Shown one piece after another: positions 17,475 to 26,050 of a DNA stretch of 64,000 nt. The position numbers were made by a program, and so were the translations under genes. Below the pieces are notes generated by a model. The model worked only from the letters and a program-made list of their open reading frames with translations. It was not told where the DNA came from and did no database searches. This DNA comes from an uncultured Vampirovibrio sp. (lineage in GTDB: Bacteria; Cyanobacteriota; Vampirovibrionia; Gastranaerophilales; Gastranaerophilaceae): NCBI GenBank assembly GCA_910583875.1, contig CAJTXT010000001.1:434001-498000 (forward strand). The letters run 5' to 3'. Within the stretch, counting starts at the first letter, position 1. Each line of letters opens with the position of its first letter.

Positions 17475-18509
17475 ATGAACAATAATTATGCAATAACATT
17501 TCCTTCTATCAATGAAGATAAAAATACTTATTATATTGTTTTTACATTAAAAGAAAAGCAATATGCCCTTAATATTCAAAATATTATAGAAGTTATAAAT
17601 ATACTCGAAATAGAAATTCCTTCTAAAGCGCCTGAAAGTGTTATTGGTATTTTTAATTATAATGGTATGATGATTAAAACAATTGATTTATGTCATTATC
17701 TTGGTTTTGAACCTTCTAATTTTACAATAAATAATAAGCTTATAATTGCATTAGTTAATGATAATTGTTTTGCAATACATGCTGAAAGAATAGAAAATAT
17801 TATTCAAATAAATGCTGAAAATATCCAGCCAATTCCTTTTGAACTTAATAATTCTGTATTAAATGCTATTTATAAAACAGAAGATAAATCTATAAATATA
17901 GTTGATATTAATATTTTAAATAGATTATTAAATGAAAATAATTTAAATATCAGTAAACTGGATTATGCTTCACTTTTTCCTACTGATGAAAAATCTCAGC
18001 AAATTTTAAAACTAAGAACTAAACAAAATTATTCAAATCAAGAAGTATTTTCTTTTCCGTTTAATTCCAATTCTTTAAACCAGTATATATTATTTCAATT
18101 AGATAATAATAATTATTATTTAGATTTAAGACATGTAAAAGAATTTATATCTATAAAAAGATTGAATATTACAAAACTTCCGTATACTCAAGATTTTATT
18201 AAAGGTATTATTAGTGTTAGAGGTGAATTTATTGTTGTTGTTGATTTAAAACGCTTTTTAAACGATACAGTTAATGATATAAAAGAAGGAAGTAAATTAA
18301 TTGTTGTTGAATGCAACGGTTTTAACCTTGCTTTTCTTGTTGATGAAATTAAGTCTATTAAAAATTTAAAAAACAATGTTATTTCAAAACAGACTCTAAC
18401 AACTTCTAAATATATATATTCTGAATTTGTAGAAGAAAATGAATTATATGGTATTTTAAATTTTGATAAAATTATTAATGATGAAAGATTATATATAAAT
18501 ATCAACTAA
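17475..18509 (+). CDS. double CheW-domain adaptor
   Basis: Two CheW-like domains in one 344-residue chain. The first (about 17-155) has YYIVFTLKEKQYALNI and the core VIGIFNYNGMMIKTIDL. The second (about 195-340) has YILFQLDNNNYYLDL and the more typical FIKGIISVRGEFIVVVDL. CheW couples receptors to CheA; a fused pair could link two receptor or kinase sites or make a differently built array. It diverges from the receptor-cheA operon, and its 3' end overlaps the next gene tail to tail by four bases. Confidence 0.9.
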   Translation: MNNNYAITFPSINEDKNTYYIVFTLKEKQYALNIQNIIEVINILEIEIPSKAPESVIGIFNYNGMMIKTIDLCHYLGFEPSNFTINNKLIIALVNDNCFAIHAERIENIIQINAENIQPIPFELNNSVLNAIYKTEDKSINIVDINILNRLLNENNLNISKLDYASLFPTDEKSQQILKLRTKQNYSNQEVFSFPFNSNSLNQYILFQLDNNNYYLDLRHVKEFISIKRLNITKLPYTQDFIKGIISVRGEFIVVVDLKRFLNDTVNDIKEGSKLIVVECNGFNLAFLVDEIKSIKNLKNNVISKQTLTTSKYIYSEFVEENELYGILNFDKIINDERLYININ

Positions 18510-19135
18510 ATACTTATAGTAACTCTTGAACCTTCTTTATGGTAGTTTCCGCCGCCACAAATTGTTTCAATAACTTTTAGCAAGAATTCTCTTGGAGCTT
18601 CCATTTGGTTAATATAAAATTCTTGATTGCCAAGATGACGAATTTTTATTATAGCTTTCGCATTTTTATCTGCTGGTACATAGACAGAAGCAACCTCCAT
18701 ATCAAGAAGTTTTTGTTCAATTTCATCATTAAAACCTTGATATAGTTCAGGCAAAATACCTTTTATTGCAATAATTCTGCCTGTAAATAAAGGTGCATCT
18801 TTTTCCCTGTGCAAGGCTTTTGGGTTATCTTTCATATTTGCAAACAAAGTAATTGAGTGCCATAGAATATTCATTACAGCAATGTGTCTTTGTTTATCAT
18901 ATTCATAATAAATATTTTCTGTAGGAATTCCTCTTGCGGTAAATGATTGTTTTAAATATTCAACAGTTAACGCCATATTTCTTACCATATTTTCAAATAA
19001 TACTAATGTATTAGCATTTGATTGCTGGTATTCAAGAAATTGTTTATACATGTGACTTGATACAAGACTCATTCTTTCTTGTATTACGGCAGATTTTCTT
19101 GCTGTTGTTTCTAAATCATCAAAGTTATTGCTCAA
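18506..19135 (-). CDS. uncharacterised protein next to the chemosensory cluster
   Basis: A 209-residue protein I do not recognise. The start is TTG, supported by a GAAGGA ribosome site at good spacing. The first 110 residues are predicted helical with few charges out of phase (RMSLVSSHMYKQFLEYQQ, NMVRNMALTVEYLKQ); the C-terminal part has strands and a glycine turn (ICGGGNYHKEGSRVTISI). There is no signal peptide or membrane helix. It overlaps the double cheW gene by four bases tail to tail. A link to chemosensing is only positional. Confidence 0.7.
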   Translation of the reverse strand: MSNNFDDLETTARKSAVIQERMSLVSSHMYKQFLEYQQSNANTLVLFENMVRNMALTVEYLKQSFTARGIPTENIYYEYDKQRHIAVMNILWHSITLFANMKDNPKALHREKDAPLFTGRIIAIKGILPELYQGFNDEIEQKLLDMEVASVYVPADKNAKAIIKIRHLGNQEFYINQMEAPREFLLKVIETICGGGNYHKEGSRVTISI

Positions 19136-19271
19136 AAAATTCCTTCTCTTTCTGCAATCATTGTATTAAAAAATTAGTTTTTATAAAACTATTTTAACTG
19201 GTTTTATTACAAAAACGAATACTTAATTTACATTATTTATTTTTCTAATAAAAGACAATATTATAATTTAT

Positions 19272-20219
19272 ATGAAAATTGCAATTGTCGGATATGGTGA
19301 AATGTTTCAATCTCTTGTTTTAGGCGTATTAAAGTCTGAACACGAGCTTAGTGCTGTTTTTAGGCATGATATGGTTATGTTTAATTCTGTTGAACGTTTT
19401 ATTTTTGATATGTTAAAACCATCAGATGATTATAATTTTATAAGAACTCATAACTTGTATGAAATAAAAGCAAATAGTGTTAATTCAAAACAGTTTATTA
19501 ATGAAATAAGAAAACTAGATGTTGATGTAATTTTAGTAGGTTCTTGGAATGAGAAGTTTAAAATTGACACAATACAAGCACCTAAGATTGCTTGCATAAA
19601 TGTTCATCCGTCATTATTACCGAGATATCGCGGACCAAACCCTTATTTACAGGTAATTTTAAATAATGAAGAAGAAACGGGTATGACTTTTCATTTAATG
19701 GATGAAAAATATGATACAGGTGCGATTTTACATCAAATTAAAGTACCTGTTTTACCAAAAGATACCGGTAAAATTCTAAAAACAAGATGTTGTGATACTG
19801 CTCAAAATGAAGTTGCAGCTTTACTTGATAACTTATCAGAAAAACTTGAAAATAGAATATTCCAAAATGAAAAAAAGGCAATTTATAAACATCATATTTC
19901 ATTATCGGAAACTATTTTAGATTTTACAAATGAAACATCACTCGAAATAGACAGAAGAATAAGAGCATTAACTCCATGGGTTGATTGTCATATATGCCAT
20001 AAAAATGATTTCTTTACTTTTAAAACTTATAAGATTAGTGAGAAATCATCAGCTCTGCCTGCAACAATTGTTGATAAAACTGAAAATTCTATATCTATTG
20101 TATGTAAAGATGGGGTTACAATTAAATTTTGTGCCTTAAGTATAAAACGACCTTTTTCAAAATTTTATACACGTTTTTATTTAAAAAATTTTTTGAAAAT
20201 AAATGAAAAAGCTGAATGA
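19272..20219 (+). CDS. formyltransferase family protein, methionyl-tRNA formyltransferase-like
   Basis: The protein has 315 residues, as in Fmt. The formyl-transfer triad is visible: Asn110 and His112 in INVHPSLLPRYRG, and Asp148 in KYDTGAIL. The C-terminal part carries an RALTPW segment like the Fmt C-terminal RNA-binding domain. The Fmt motif YRGAAPIQ reads YRGPNPYL here, so it could be a divergent Fmt or another 10-formyl-THF-dependent transferase. It heads a tight five-gene operon (19272-22993), next to an exoribonuclease, which is compatible with a translation-related role. Confidence 0.75.
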   Translation: MKIAIVGYGEMFQSLVLGVLKSEHELSAVFRHDMVMFNSVERFIFDMLKPSDDYNFIRTHNLYEIKANSVNSKQFINEIRKLDVDVILVGSWNEKFKIDTIQAPKIACINVHPSLLPRYRGPNPYLQVILNNEEETGMTFHLMDEKYDTGAILHQIKVPVLPKDTGKILKTRCCDTAQNEVAALLDNLSEKLENRIFQNEKKAIYKHHISLSETILDFTNETSLEIDRRIRALTPWVDCHICHKNDFFTFKTYKISEKSSALPATIVDKTENSISIVCKDGVTIKFCALSIKRPFSKFYTRFYLKNFLKINEKAE

Positions 20220-20261
20220 AATTGTTGTATAATAAAATCGGTAACAGACAGGAATTAATAT

Positions 20262-21092
20262 ATGCTAGACTTAAATGCAACTTATGAAGTTATAACTTTT
20301 GCTATCGGAGATACAAAAGCAGGCTCTAAAATGGGCAAATTACAGGTTAGAAATTTAGATGATTCTTCGGTTTTAAACTGTATTTTATGGGAAGAAACAT
20401 TAAACAGATTAGATTCTAAGCTATTTAGAAGCAATAATCATATCAGAATTATTTCAGGTACATATAATGAAAAGTACAATAATTGCTTAGTTTCAGATAT
20501 AGCACTTGTAGAAGAGGCTAAAGTCGGTTTAGGTGAAGCTCAGCGTGAAGAATTATTTAATGGCATAATGAGCTATGTAAACAAAATAACAGATAAAAAG
20601 CTTTCAGAATTTGTTTCATCATTATTATTTGAATATGAAGAAGCTTTTAAAATAACACCAGCAGCAAAATTAATGCACCATAATTATGTTGGCGGTTTAT
20701 TGGAACATACTTATGAATGTCTTGAATTTGCAGATATTATTTTAACTAAATGTAATGGGAAAATAAGTCCTGACGTTGTTTATGCAGCTTGTATTTTACA
20801 TGATTTCGGCAAAATTTTTGAATATAAAGTAGATATGGAAACAGGTCTTATAGATTATAACGATGATTTTAGAAAAGATTGGAGAACACACTCACAATGG
20901 GGATTTTCAATCTGTATGAATAACGGATTTAAAGATATAGCTAAAATGATTGCAGCACACCATGGCAGAACCGATTGGGGCGCTTTAATAGATTTAAATG
21001 ACAAAGATGCAGAACCATTTATGTATATAATTCACCATATTGATGATTTATCTGCAAAATTTGGTAAAATATCAATAACAGATATAAAGTAG
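20262..21092 (+). CDS. YhaM-like 3'-5' exoribonuclease (OB fold plus HD domain)
   Basis: The 276-residue product starts with an OB-fold-like nucleic-acid-binding region (KAGSKMGKLQVRNLDD; ISGTYNEKYNNCLVSDI) and continues with an HD hydrolase domain: HHNYVGGLLEHTYEC, CILHDFGKIFEYK (the HD pair), AAHHGRTDWG and HHIDDLSAKFG. This matches the YhaM/CBF1 family of 3'-5' exoribonucleases, which act on RNA and sometimes DNA. At 276 residues it is somewhat shorter than the 314 of Bacillus YhaM. Second gene of the operon. Confidence 0.88.
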   Translation: MLDLNATYEVITFAIGDTKAGSKMGKLQVRNLDDSSVLNCILWEETLNRLDSKLFRSNNHIRIISGTYNEKYNNCLVSDIALVEEAKVGLGEAQREELFNGIMSYVNKITDKKLSEFVSSLLFEYEEAFKITPAAKLMHHNYVGGLLEHTYECLEFADIILTKCNGKISPDVVYAACILHDFGKIFEYKVDMETGLIDYNDDFRKDWRTHSQWGFSICMNNGFKDIAKMIAAHHGRTDWGALIDLNDKDAEPFMYIIHHIDDLSAKFGKISITDIK

Positions 21093-21102
21093 AGGTAGAC
21101 AA

Positions 21103-21807
21103 ATGAAAAAAGTTTTAACTTTATTATTAATAATATGTGCAGTTATTGGATTTAATGTAAATTCTTCTTTTGCTGCTGTTAATAAAAAAATAAATGCCAA
21201 TATCAAAACAAAAAGAGTTCCAGCTGGTACCGTTATAACACTAAAAATGCTTGACCCTGTTGGTTCTTCAACTTCATCATTAGGCGACCAGTTTGATTTG
21301 ATGATTGTTGAGAATGTTAAAGTTGATAAAACAATTGTTATTCCGCAAGGAAGTGTTATAAGAGGTTCAATTGAAGAGGTTAATACACCTAAAATGCTTT
21401 ATAAGGGTGGTGTTATAAGATTAGATTTTGACCATATAGTAAGTTCTACAGGAAAACAAGTTCCATTTAGAGCAGGTATTTGTAATAATAAACAAGTTAC
21501 TTATGATGGGGCTTTAAGTTCTAAAACTACTTATGCAACTGCTATTTCAAAAACATCAAATACAACAAAAAATATAGTAGTAAAACCTACAAAATGGGCA
21601 TGGGAAAAAGGTGACGATATGTTAAATGGAGCACCGAAATATGTATTTGCTCCTCTTACTGCAATTGTAAGCGCACCTGTTGCAGGTATTTATTTTGTTG
21701 GTGATGCTATTGTTGACGTATTTAAAAAGGGTGAAAATATTCAAATTAATCAAGGTGAAAATATCCAAGTTCAGCTTGTAAAACCGTTAGATATGCCGGT
21801 ATATTAA
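21103..21807 (+). CDS. secreted protein, paralogue of the 38357-39487 protein
   Basis: The 234-residue product has a Sec signal peptide (MKKVLTLLLIICAVIG, probable cleavage after SSFAA). The mature part begins with AGTVITLKML, then SLGDQFDLMIVENV, VIPQGSVIRGSIEEV and GGVIRLDFDHIVSSTGKQVP. The same pattern recurs in the 376-residue protein at 38357-39487 (GTTSVEGDEFFAEVSEDV, LLPKGTVAHGKI, DGYIELSFDYLITPDG). The layout resembles TrbI/VirB10-like or SLBB-like beta barrels only loosely. Both end in a glycine/alanine-rich hydrophobic segment followed by a binding-site-like GENIQVQL strand. Function unknown; probably envelope. Confidence 0.75.
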   Translation: MKKVLTLLLIICAVIGFNVNSSFAAVNKKINANIKTKRVPAGTVITLKMLDPVGSSTSSLGDQFDLMIVENVKVDKTIVIPQGSVIRGSIEEVNTPKMLYKGGVIRLDFDHIVSSTGKQVPFRAGICNNKQVTYDGALSSKTTYATAISKTSNTTKNIVVKPTKWAWEKGDDMLNGAPKYVFAPLTAIVSAPVAGIYFVGDAIVDVFKKGENIQINQGENIQVQLVKPLDMPVY

Positions 21808-21808
21808 T

Positions 21809-22357
21809 ATGTTTATTAAAAAGCTGGCTGTTAATTCTGCTTTTATTTTAAAAAATATTTTGCCGATTCTCTTTTTATCTAAAGAAAAGAGAATCGCTAA
21901 ATATTTAATACGAAATGCACTAAAACTTTCTACAGCAGAGTCTTGTACAGGCGGACTTGTAAGTTCAAGAATGACAGATTTATCGGGTTCAAGTGCTTAT
22001 ATTTTCCAAAACTTTGTCACCTATGCAAATAGTGCAAAAATCAGATTGCTTGGTGTTAGTCCTGAAACTATTGAAAAAGTTGGTGTCGTAAGTAGTGAAG
22101 TTGCTTTTGAAATGACGCAAGGGCTTTTAAAACAGCCCGATTGTACAATTGCGATTGCTACAACAGGTATAGCTGGACCATTAGGTGCAACAGATACAAA
22201 ACCTATAGGGCTTGTTTATATTGGTATTGCAAATAAAGAAGTAAGTAAAACATATAGATTTGAAGCTAATCCGTTATTATACAGACGAATTATGAAATAT
22301 GCTTTTTCAACTAAGGCACTTGAATTATTGTTAGAATTTTTAAAAGAGAATTATTAA
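21809..22357 (+). CDS. pncC: nicotinamide-nucleotide amidohydrolase (CinA C-terminal domain)
   Basis: The 182-residue protein is the stand-alone CinA C-terminal domain, which deamidates nicotinamide mononucleotide to nicotinate mononucleotide in the pyridine nucleotide salvage cycle. Motifs: LSTAESCTGGLVSSRMTD, GSSAYIFQNFVTYANSAK, GVVSSEVAFEM, ATTGIAGP and KPIGLVYIGI. A hydrophobic N-terminal extension of about 30 residues is unusual for PncC and may tether it to the membrane. It begins one base after the preceding stop codon. It complements nadE at 3.5-5.2 kb in NAD metabolism. Confidence 0.9.
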   Translation: MFIKKLAVNSAFILKNILPILFLSKEKRIAKYLIRNALKLSTAESCTGGLVSSRMTDLSGSSAYIFQNFVTYANSAKIRLLGVSPETIEKVGVVSSEVAFEMTQGLLKQPDCTIAIATTGIAGPLGATDTKPIGLVYIGIANKEVSKTYRFEANPLLYRRIMKYAFSTKALELLLEFLKENY

Positions 22358-22363
22358 AACTAT

Positions 22364-22993
22364 ATGAATAATATAAAAGTAAAAAACATTTCATCTGCTA
22401 AAAAAGAACTTGTTTGTACATTTGAAGAAGAAATAAAGAAGTTAGATAAAACTCTAATAAACTTGATAAATTCCAGAAAATTAGAAATTATACTTGCTGA
22501 TAAACTATCTGATGTTATAAATATCAATAATACAGATATATATACAGAATATTTTCCTAAAGATAGAGATAAAGTTACACGAGGTCTAGTTAGTGACAAC
22601 ATTAATGCAATTTGTATTTTTGCCAATGTCGTTCAAAAACAAAATTTAGGAGCAATTTTATATCATGAAATAGGTCATTTAATTGATTACTACAAAGATT
22701 GGGAAATGCCGCAATATAGTCATACCGCCTTTTTTATTAACGCTTATAAACAAGATATATATAATAATTGGGATGCAATACAAAAAGATAAAACATTTAG
22801 GTTAATTCATTATATACAAACTTCCTCACTTGAAAATATATCTTATCCCGCTGTAAGTGAAGTATTCGCACAGTCTTTTGCGAGTATTCACAATAAGTTA
22901 GATGATACTGATATAATCGGGAAATATTTTAATAACTCTTTCAATGCTGCAAAGAAATTGTATTCCAAATTTTTTGAGCAAGAATTTAATTAA
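22364..22993 (+). CDS. lethal-factor-like zinc metalloprotease
   Basis: The 209-residue protein has a single catalytic-type motif, LYHEIGHLIDYY, with HEIGH at 101-105, and a downstream SEVFAQSFA helix in which Glu166 can be the third zinc ligand. This spacing and the F-A-x-x-F-A helix match the ATLF/Pro-Pro endopeptidase-like group (anthrax lethal factor-type catalytic domain). There is no signal peptide, so it may be cytoplasmic or exported by another route. Last gene of the operon, six bases after pncC. Substrate unknown. Confidence 0.78.
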   Translation: MNNIKVKNISSAKKELVCTFEEEIKKLDKTLINLINSRKLEIILADKLSDVININNTDIYTEYFPKDRDKVTRGLVSDNINAICIFANVVQKQNLGAILYHEIGHLIDYYKDWEMPQYSHTAFFINAYKQDIYNNWDAIQKDKTFRLIHYIQTSSLENISYPAVSEVFAQSFASIHNKLDDTDIIGKYFNNSFNAAKKLYSKFFEQEFN

Positions 22994-23007
22994 TATGAAT
23001 TACAGAA

Positions 23008-23898
23008 TTAACTAAATTTTTCTTTTAATTTATTAAGAAATAATTTTGCCGCAGGCGAAAATACTTGATGTTTTTTCCATACAATATCTAAATTAGATTC
23101 TAATGTTGGTTTTAAAGGTCTAAAGCATAATTCACTTTCTTGTGATGTATTAACAAGTTTATCAAGTGTTATTACATAACCGATTCCTGCTTTAACCATA
23201 ATAGCGGCATTGTAGACCAAATTTGATGTGCCTACTGTATTTAAGTGTTCAAGTTCACCTTTAAACCAGTCTGTAAATTCATTTTTAGCGGTAATCTTTT
23301 TAGTTGCCTGTCTTGAATTAATTAATGGTAAATGTTTTAAATCTTTAAGTTCTATATATTCTTTTTCCGCTAATTTACAATCTTTGCGCATAATAACGCC
23401 CCATTTATCTTTAGCGGGAAGTCTAATATGATCATATTTTTCTATATTAATCGGTTGAATTAAAAGGCAAAAATCTAACAGCCCTTTATCAAGTTTTTCC
23501 GTTACATCTTCAGCGTCACCAGATTGAATATGAAATTTTATATTAGGGTAACTTTCTTGCATTTCTTTAAAAACTTGAGCAATATATTGCATTGCCTCAG
23601 TTTCGCCGCAACCGATATATATATCGCCTTGAATTGTATCGCTTATTGATTGAAACTCCGCTTCTGTTTTTTCCACCATATCAATTATTTCTTGTGCACG
23701 TTTTCTAAGAATCATTCCTTCAGGTGTCAAGGTAACTTGGTGCTGTCCTCGTATTAAAAGTTTTTGTTTCAATTCTTTTTCAAGGTCTTGTAATTGCCTT
23801 GTTAATGTTGGCTGTGTTAGATGCAAAGAGTTTGCAGCTCTTGTAATAGAACCTTCTTTTGCTACTGCTAAAAAATATTTTAAAACACGTATTTCCAT
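23008..23898 (-). CDS. LysR family transcriptional regulator
   Basis: A regulator of about 296 residues. The N-terminal winged helix-turn-helix reads MEIRVLKYFLAVAKEGSITR then AANSLHLTQPTLTRQLQDLE, the standard LysR signature; the rest is a periplasmic-binding-protein-like effector domain. I prefer the ATG at 23898 to one four codons upstream because it gives the usual LysR N-terminus and leaves an inverted repeat at 23908-23925 free as an operator. It diverges from the two alpha/beta hydrolase genes, the normal arrangement for a LysR protein and its targets. Confidence 0.92.
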   Translation of the reverse strand: MEIRVLKYFLAVAKEGSITRAANSLHLTQPTLTRQLQDLEKELKQKLLIRGQHQVTLTPEGMILRKRAQEIIDMVEKTEAEFQSISDTIQGDIYIGCGETEAMQYIAQVFKEMQESYPNIKFHIQSGDAEDVTEKLDKGLLDFCLLIQPINIEKYDHIRLPAKDKWGVIMRKDCKLAEKEYIELKDLKHLPLINSRQATKKITAKNEFTDWFKGELEHLNTVGTSNLVYNAAIMVKAGIGYVITLDKLVNTSQESELCFRPLKPTLESNLDIVWKKHQVFSPAAKLFLNKLKEKFS

Positions 23899-23907
23899 AA
23901 CATTAAT

Positions 23908-23925
23908 CATAACAATTTAATTATG
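23908..23925. promoter_or_regulatory. candidate LysR operator
   Basis: CATAA, eight bases, TTATG: an inverted repeat containing T-N11-A-type spacing, located at the regulator's own start in the divergent intergenic region. Typical position for an autoregulatory LysR site, but it is short and AT-rich. Confidence 0.4.
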
Positions 23926-24009
23926 CCTGTCAAGCATTGTAGGATATGTAATATAAGTATTTGCTATTTCTAAAACATCAGTAATAATGAAAATATAAAG
24001 GAGAAAACT

Positions 24010-24891
24010 ATGGATATATTAAAAGTTGAAACTCCAAGAGGTTTAGAACTGAAAGGAGCAATATTTAGAAAAGAAATACAATCCGATACAGTCGTTGTTA
24101 TGGCAACGGGAATTTGCTCTAATTTATTTCAAAATGAATTATTATATGCTACAGGAAATTTGCTTTGCGAAAACGGCATAGACTGCATTATTGCCCATGC
24201 ACATGATTCTTTCTCCTGTTTTTCATATACTGATTTTTCAATTGGAAAACAAAGAACAACAGGTGTTTTTAATGATGATTTCAATATGGTTTATGAAGAT
24301 ATCGAAAGCTATGTTAAATACGCAAAGAATGAACTTGGGTATAAAAATTTAATTTTAGCAGGTCATTCTCTTGGTTCAAACAAAATTATTAATTATCTTG
24401 GAAATACACAGGATAATTTTGTTGATTATTTTATAATCTCCAGTCCTGTTGATATTATGCATTGGTGGAAAGTTATGCCAAATATTGATAAATGCTATGA
24501 GTTAGCTAAAAATTGGGTTGATGAAGGAAGAGGAGATGATATTCTTCCGTTTTTATTCGGCGGATTTTCTCCAATGACCGCAAATACTGTTCTCGGATTT
24601 TATAATGCAGATAATCTTAAGAATTGTCCTGTATTGAGCGATGAGGGTGAAACTCGATCTTTATATAATATAAAACCGAACGGAACTTTTTTAATCGGTT
24701 CAAAAGATTCTGTTACGGGCGAAAGTCCTAAAGCTTTTATGGAACAGCTTAATAAATGGACTAAACATGCACATGATAATCAGGTAATTGAAATAGAAGG
24801 TGCGAGTCATATTTTTTACGGAAAACATGATATATATGCTCAAACAATTTTAGGTGCAATTCAAAATCATTATAACTTAACTGCTGTATAG
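24010..24891 (+). CDS. alpha/beta hydrolase (serine nucleophile)
   Basis: The 293-residue protein has the nucleophile elbow LAGHSLGSNK with Ser120, an early TGICSNLFQNE oxyanion-region segment and a C-terminal GASHIFYGKHD that can supply the catalytic His. Overall layout resembles DUF1749/UPF0613-type hydrolases. No signal peptide. An AAAGGAG ribosome site precedes the ATG. The next hydrolase gene starts nine bases after the stop, so both are probably one transcript under the divergent LysR regulator. Substrate unknown, likely a small ester. Confidence 0.82.
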   Translation: MDILKVETPRGLELKGAIFRKEIQSDTVVVMATGICSNLFQNELLYATGNLLCENGIDCIIAHAHDSFSCFSYTDFSIGKQRTTGVFNDDFNMVYEDIESYVKYAKNELGYKNLILAGHSLGSNKIINYLGNTQDNFVDYFIISSPVDIMHWWKVMPNIDKCYELAKNWVDEGRGDDILPFLFGGFSPMTANTVLGFYNADNLKNCPVLSDEGETRSLYNIKPNGTFLIGSKDSVTGESPKAFMEQLNKWTKHAHDNQVIEIEGASHIFYGKHDIYAQTILGAIQNHYNLTAV

Positions 24892-24899
24892 GAGGCTGA

Positions 24900-25922
24900 A
24901 TGAAAACATTATTAATTTGTATTATGACATTTATATTAATTTTAGGAGGAACTAATATGACAAATGCAAAAGAAAATGATTGGGATAAAACCTTCAAAAA
25001 AAGTGATAAAGTTGAAGTTAAAAAAGTTAATTTTAAAAATCGTTACGGAATAACACTTGCAGGTGATTTATATACACCTAAAAATGTAAAAGGAAAACAT
25101 GCGGCTATTGCAGTATCAGGACCGTTTGGTGCAGTAAAAGAACAAGCCTCGGGATTATATGCTCAAACAATGGCAGAACGAGGTTTTATCGCCTTAGCTT
25201 TTGACCCGTCTTATACGGGAGAAAGCAGCGGTGAACCAAGAAATGTTGCTTCACCCGATATTAACACTGAAGATTTTTCTGCCGCTGTTGATTTCTTAAG
25301 TGTTCAAAAAAATGTTGATTCTGACAAAATAGGTATTATAGGTATTTGCGGTTTTGGCGGAATGGGACTCAATGCCGCAGCTATGGATACAAGAATAAAA
25401 GCAACTGTTACTTCTACAATGTATGATATGTCAAGAGTTAATGCTAACGGCTATTTTGACTCAATGGATGAAAAAGCACGCTATGAATTAAAAGAAACTC
25501 TTAACAAGCAAAGAACAGAAGATTATAAAACAGGCACTTATGCAAAAGCCTCGGGATTACCAGAAAAGCTTACAGGTGAAGAACCTTTGTTAGTAAAAGA
25601 ATATTGGGAATATTATAAGACTCCGAGAGGTTTTCATAAACGTTCAATAAATTCTAACGGCAACTGGAATATGACCTCGTCATTATCTTTTATTAATATG
25701 CCGATTTTATCTTATAGCAGCGAAATTCAGAATGCCGTATTAATGATACACGGTGAAAAAGCTCACAGCAGATATTTTAGCGAGGACGCATTTAAAAAAT
25801 TAAAAGGAGATAATAAAGAATTTTTGATTATTAAAGACGCAAATCATGTAGACTTATATGATAATTTAGAAAAAATTCCGTTTGATAAAATAGAAAGCTT
25901 TTTTAAAGAGCATCTTAAATAA
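24900..25922 (+). CDS. exported alpha/beta hydrolase with cysteine nucleophile (YcjY/dienelactone hydrolase-like)
   Basis: The 340-residue protein begins with a signal peptide (MKTLLICIMTFILILGG; cleavage near TNA). The nucleophile elbow is IGICGFGGMG, giving Cys150 in place of Ser, as in dienelactone hydrolase and YcjY-like enzymes. The segments VSGPFGAVKEQASGLYAQTM, FDPSYTGESSGEPRNV and the C-terminal KDANHVDLYD (catalytic His) fit that family. It follows the first hydrolase by eight bases. Its stop is 12 bases before the stem of the second giant hairpin. Confidence 0.83.
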   Translation: MKTLLICIMTFILILGGTNMTNAKENDWDKTFKKSDKVEVKKVNFKNRYGITLAGDLYTPKNVKGKHAAIAVSGPFGAVKEQASGLYAQTMAERGFIALAFDPSYTGESSGEPRNVASPDINTEDFSAAVDFLSVQKNVDSDKIGIIGICGFGGMGLNAAAMDTRIKATVTSTMYDMSRVNANGYFDSMDEKARYELKETLNKQRTEDYKTGTYAKASGLPEKLTGEEPLLVKEYWEYYKTPRGFHKRSINSNGNWNMTSSLSFINMPILSYSSEIQNAVLMIHGEKAHSRYFSEDAFKKLKGDNKEFLIIKDANHVDLYDNLEKIPFDKIESFFKEHLK

Positions 25923-25934
25923 GAAGAATAAATA

Positions 25935-26050
25935 AATAAATAAAATAACAAAAAGTAACAGAAACTTATTTTTCGTCCTGTGTTTTCGCGATACCTAAAA
26001 ACAATGGACTTCAAAATAAGTTTCTGTTACTTTTTGTTATTTTATTTATT
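25935..26050 (-). repeat. giant hairpin with conserved 40-base loop, copy 2
   Basis: A perfect 38-bp inverted repeat (25935-25972 and 26013-26050) encloses 40 bases identical to the loop at 1800-1839. The stem sequences differ from copy 1 over most of their length, yet each is fully self-complementary. Here the right arm covers the stop codon and last two codons of the carbonic anhydrase gene. Both copies have the same orientation relative to the gene whose 3' end they overlap (minus strand), and both have a T-rich tail on that strand. Confidence 0.85.
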
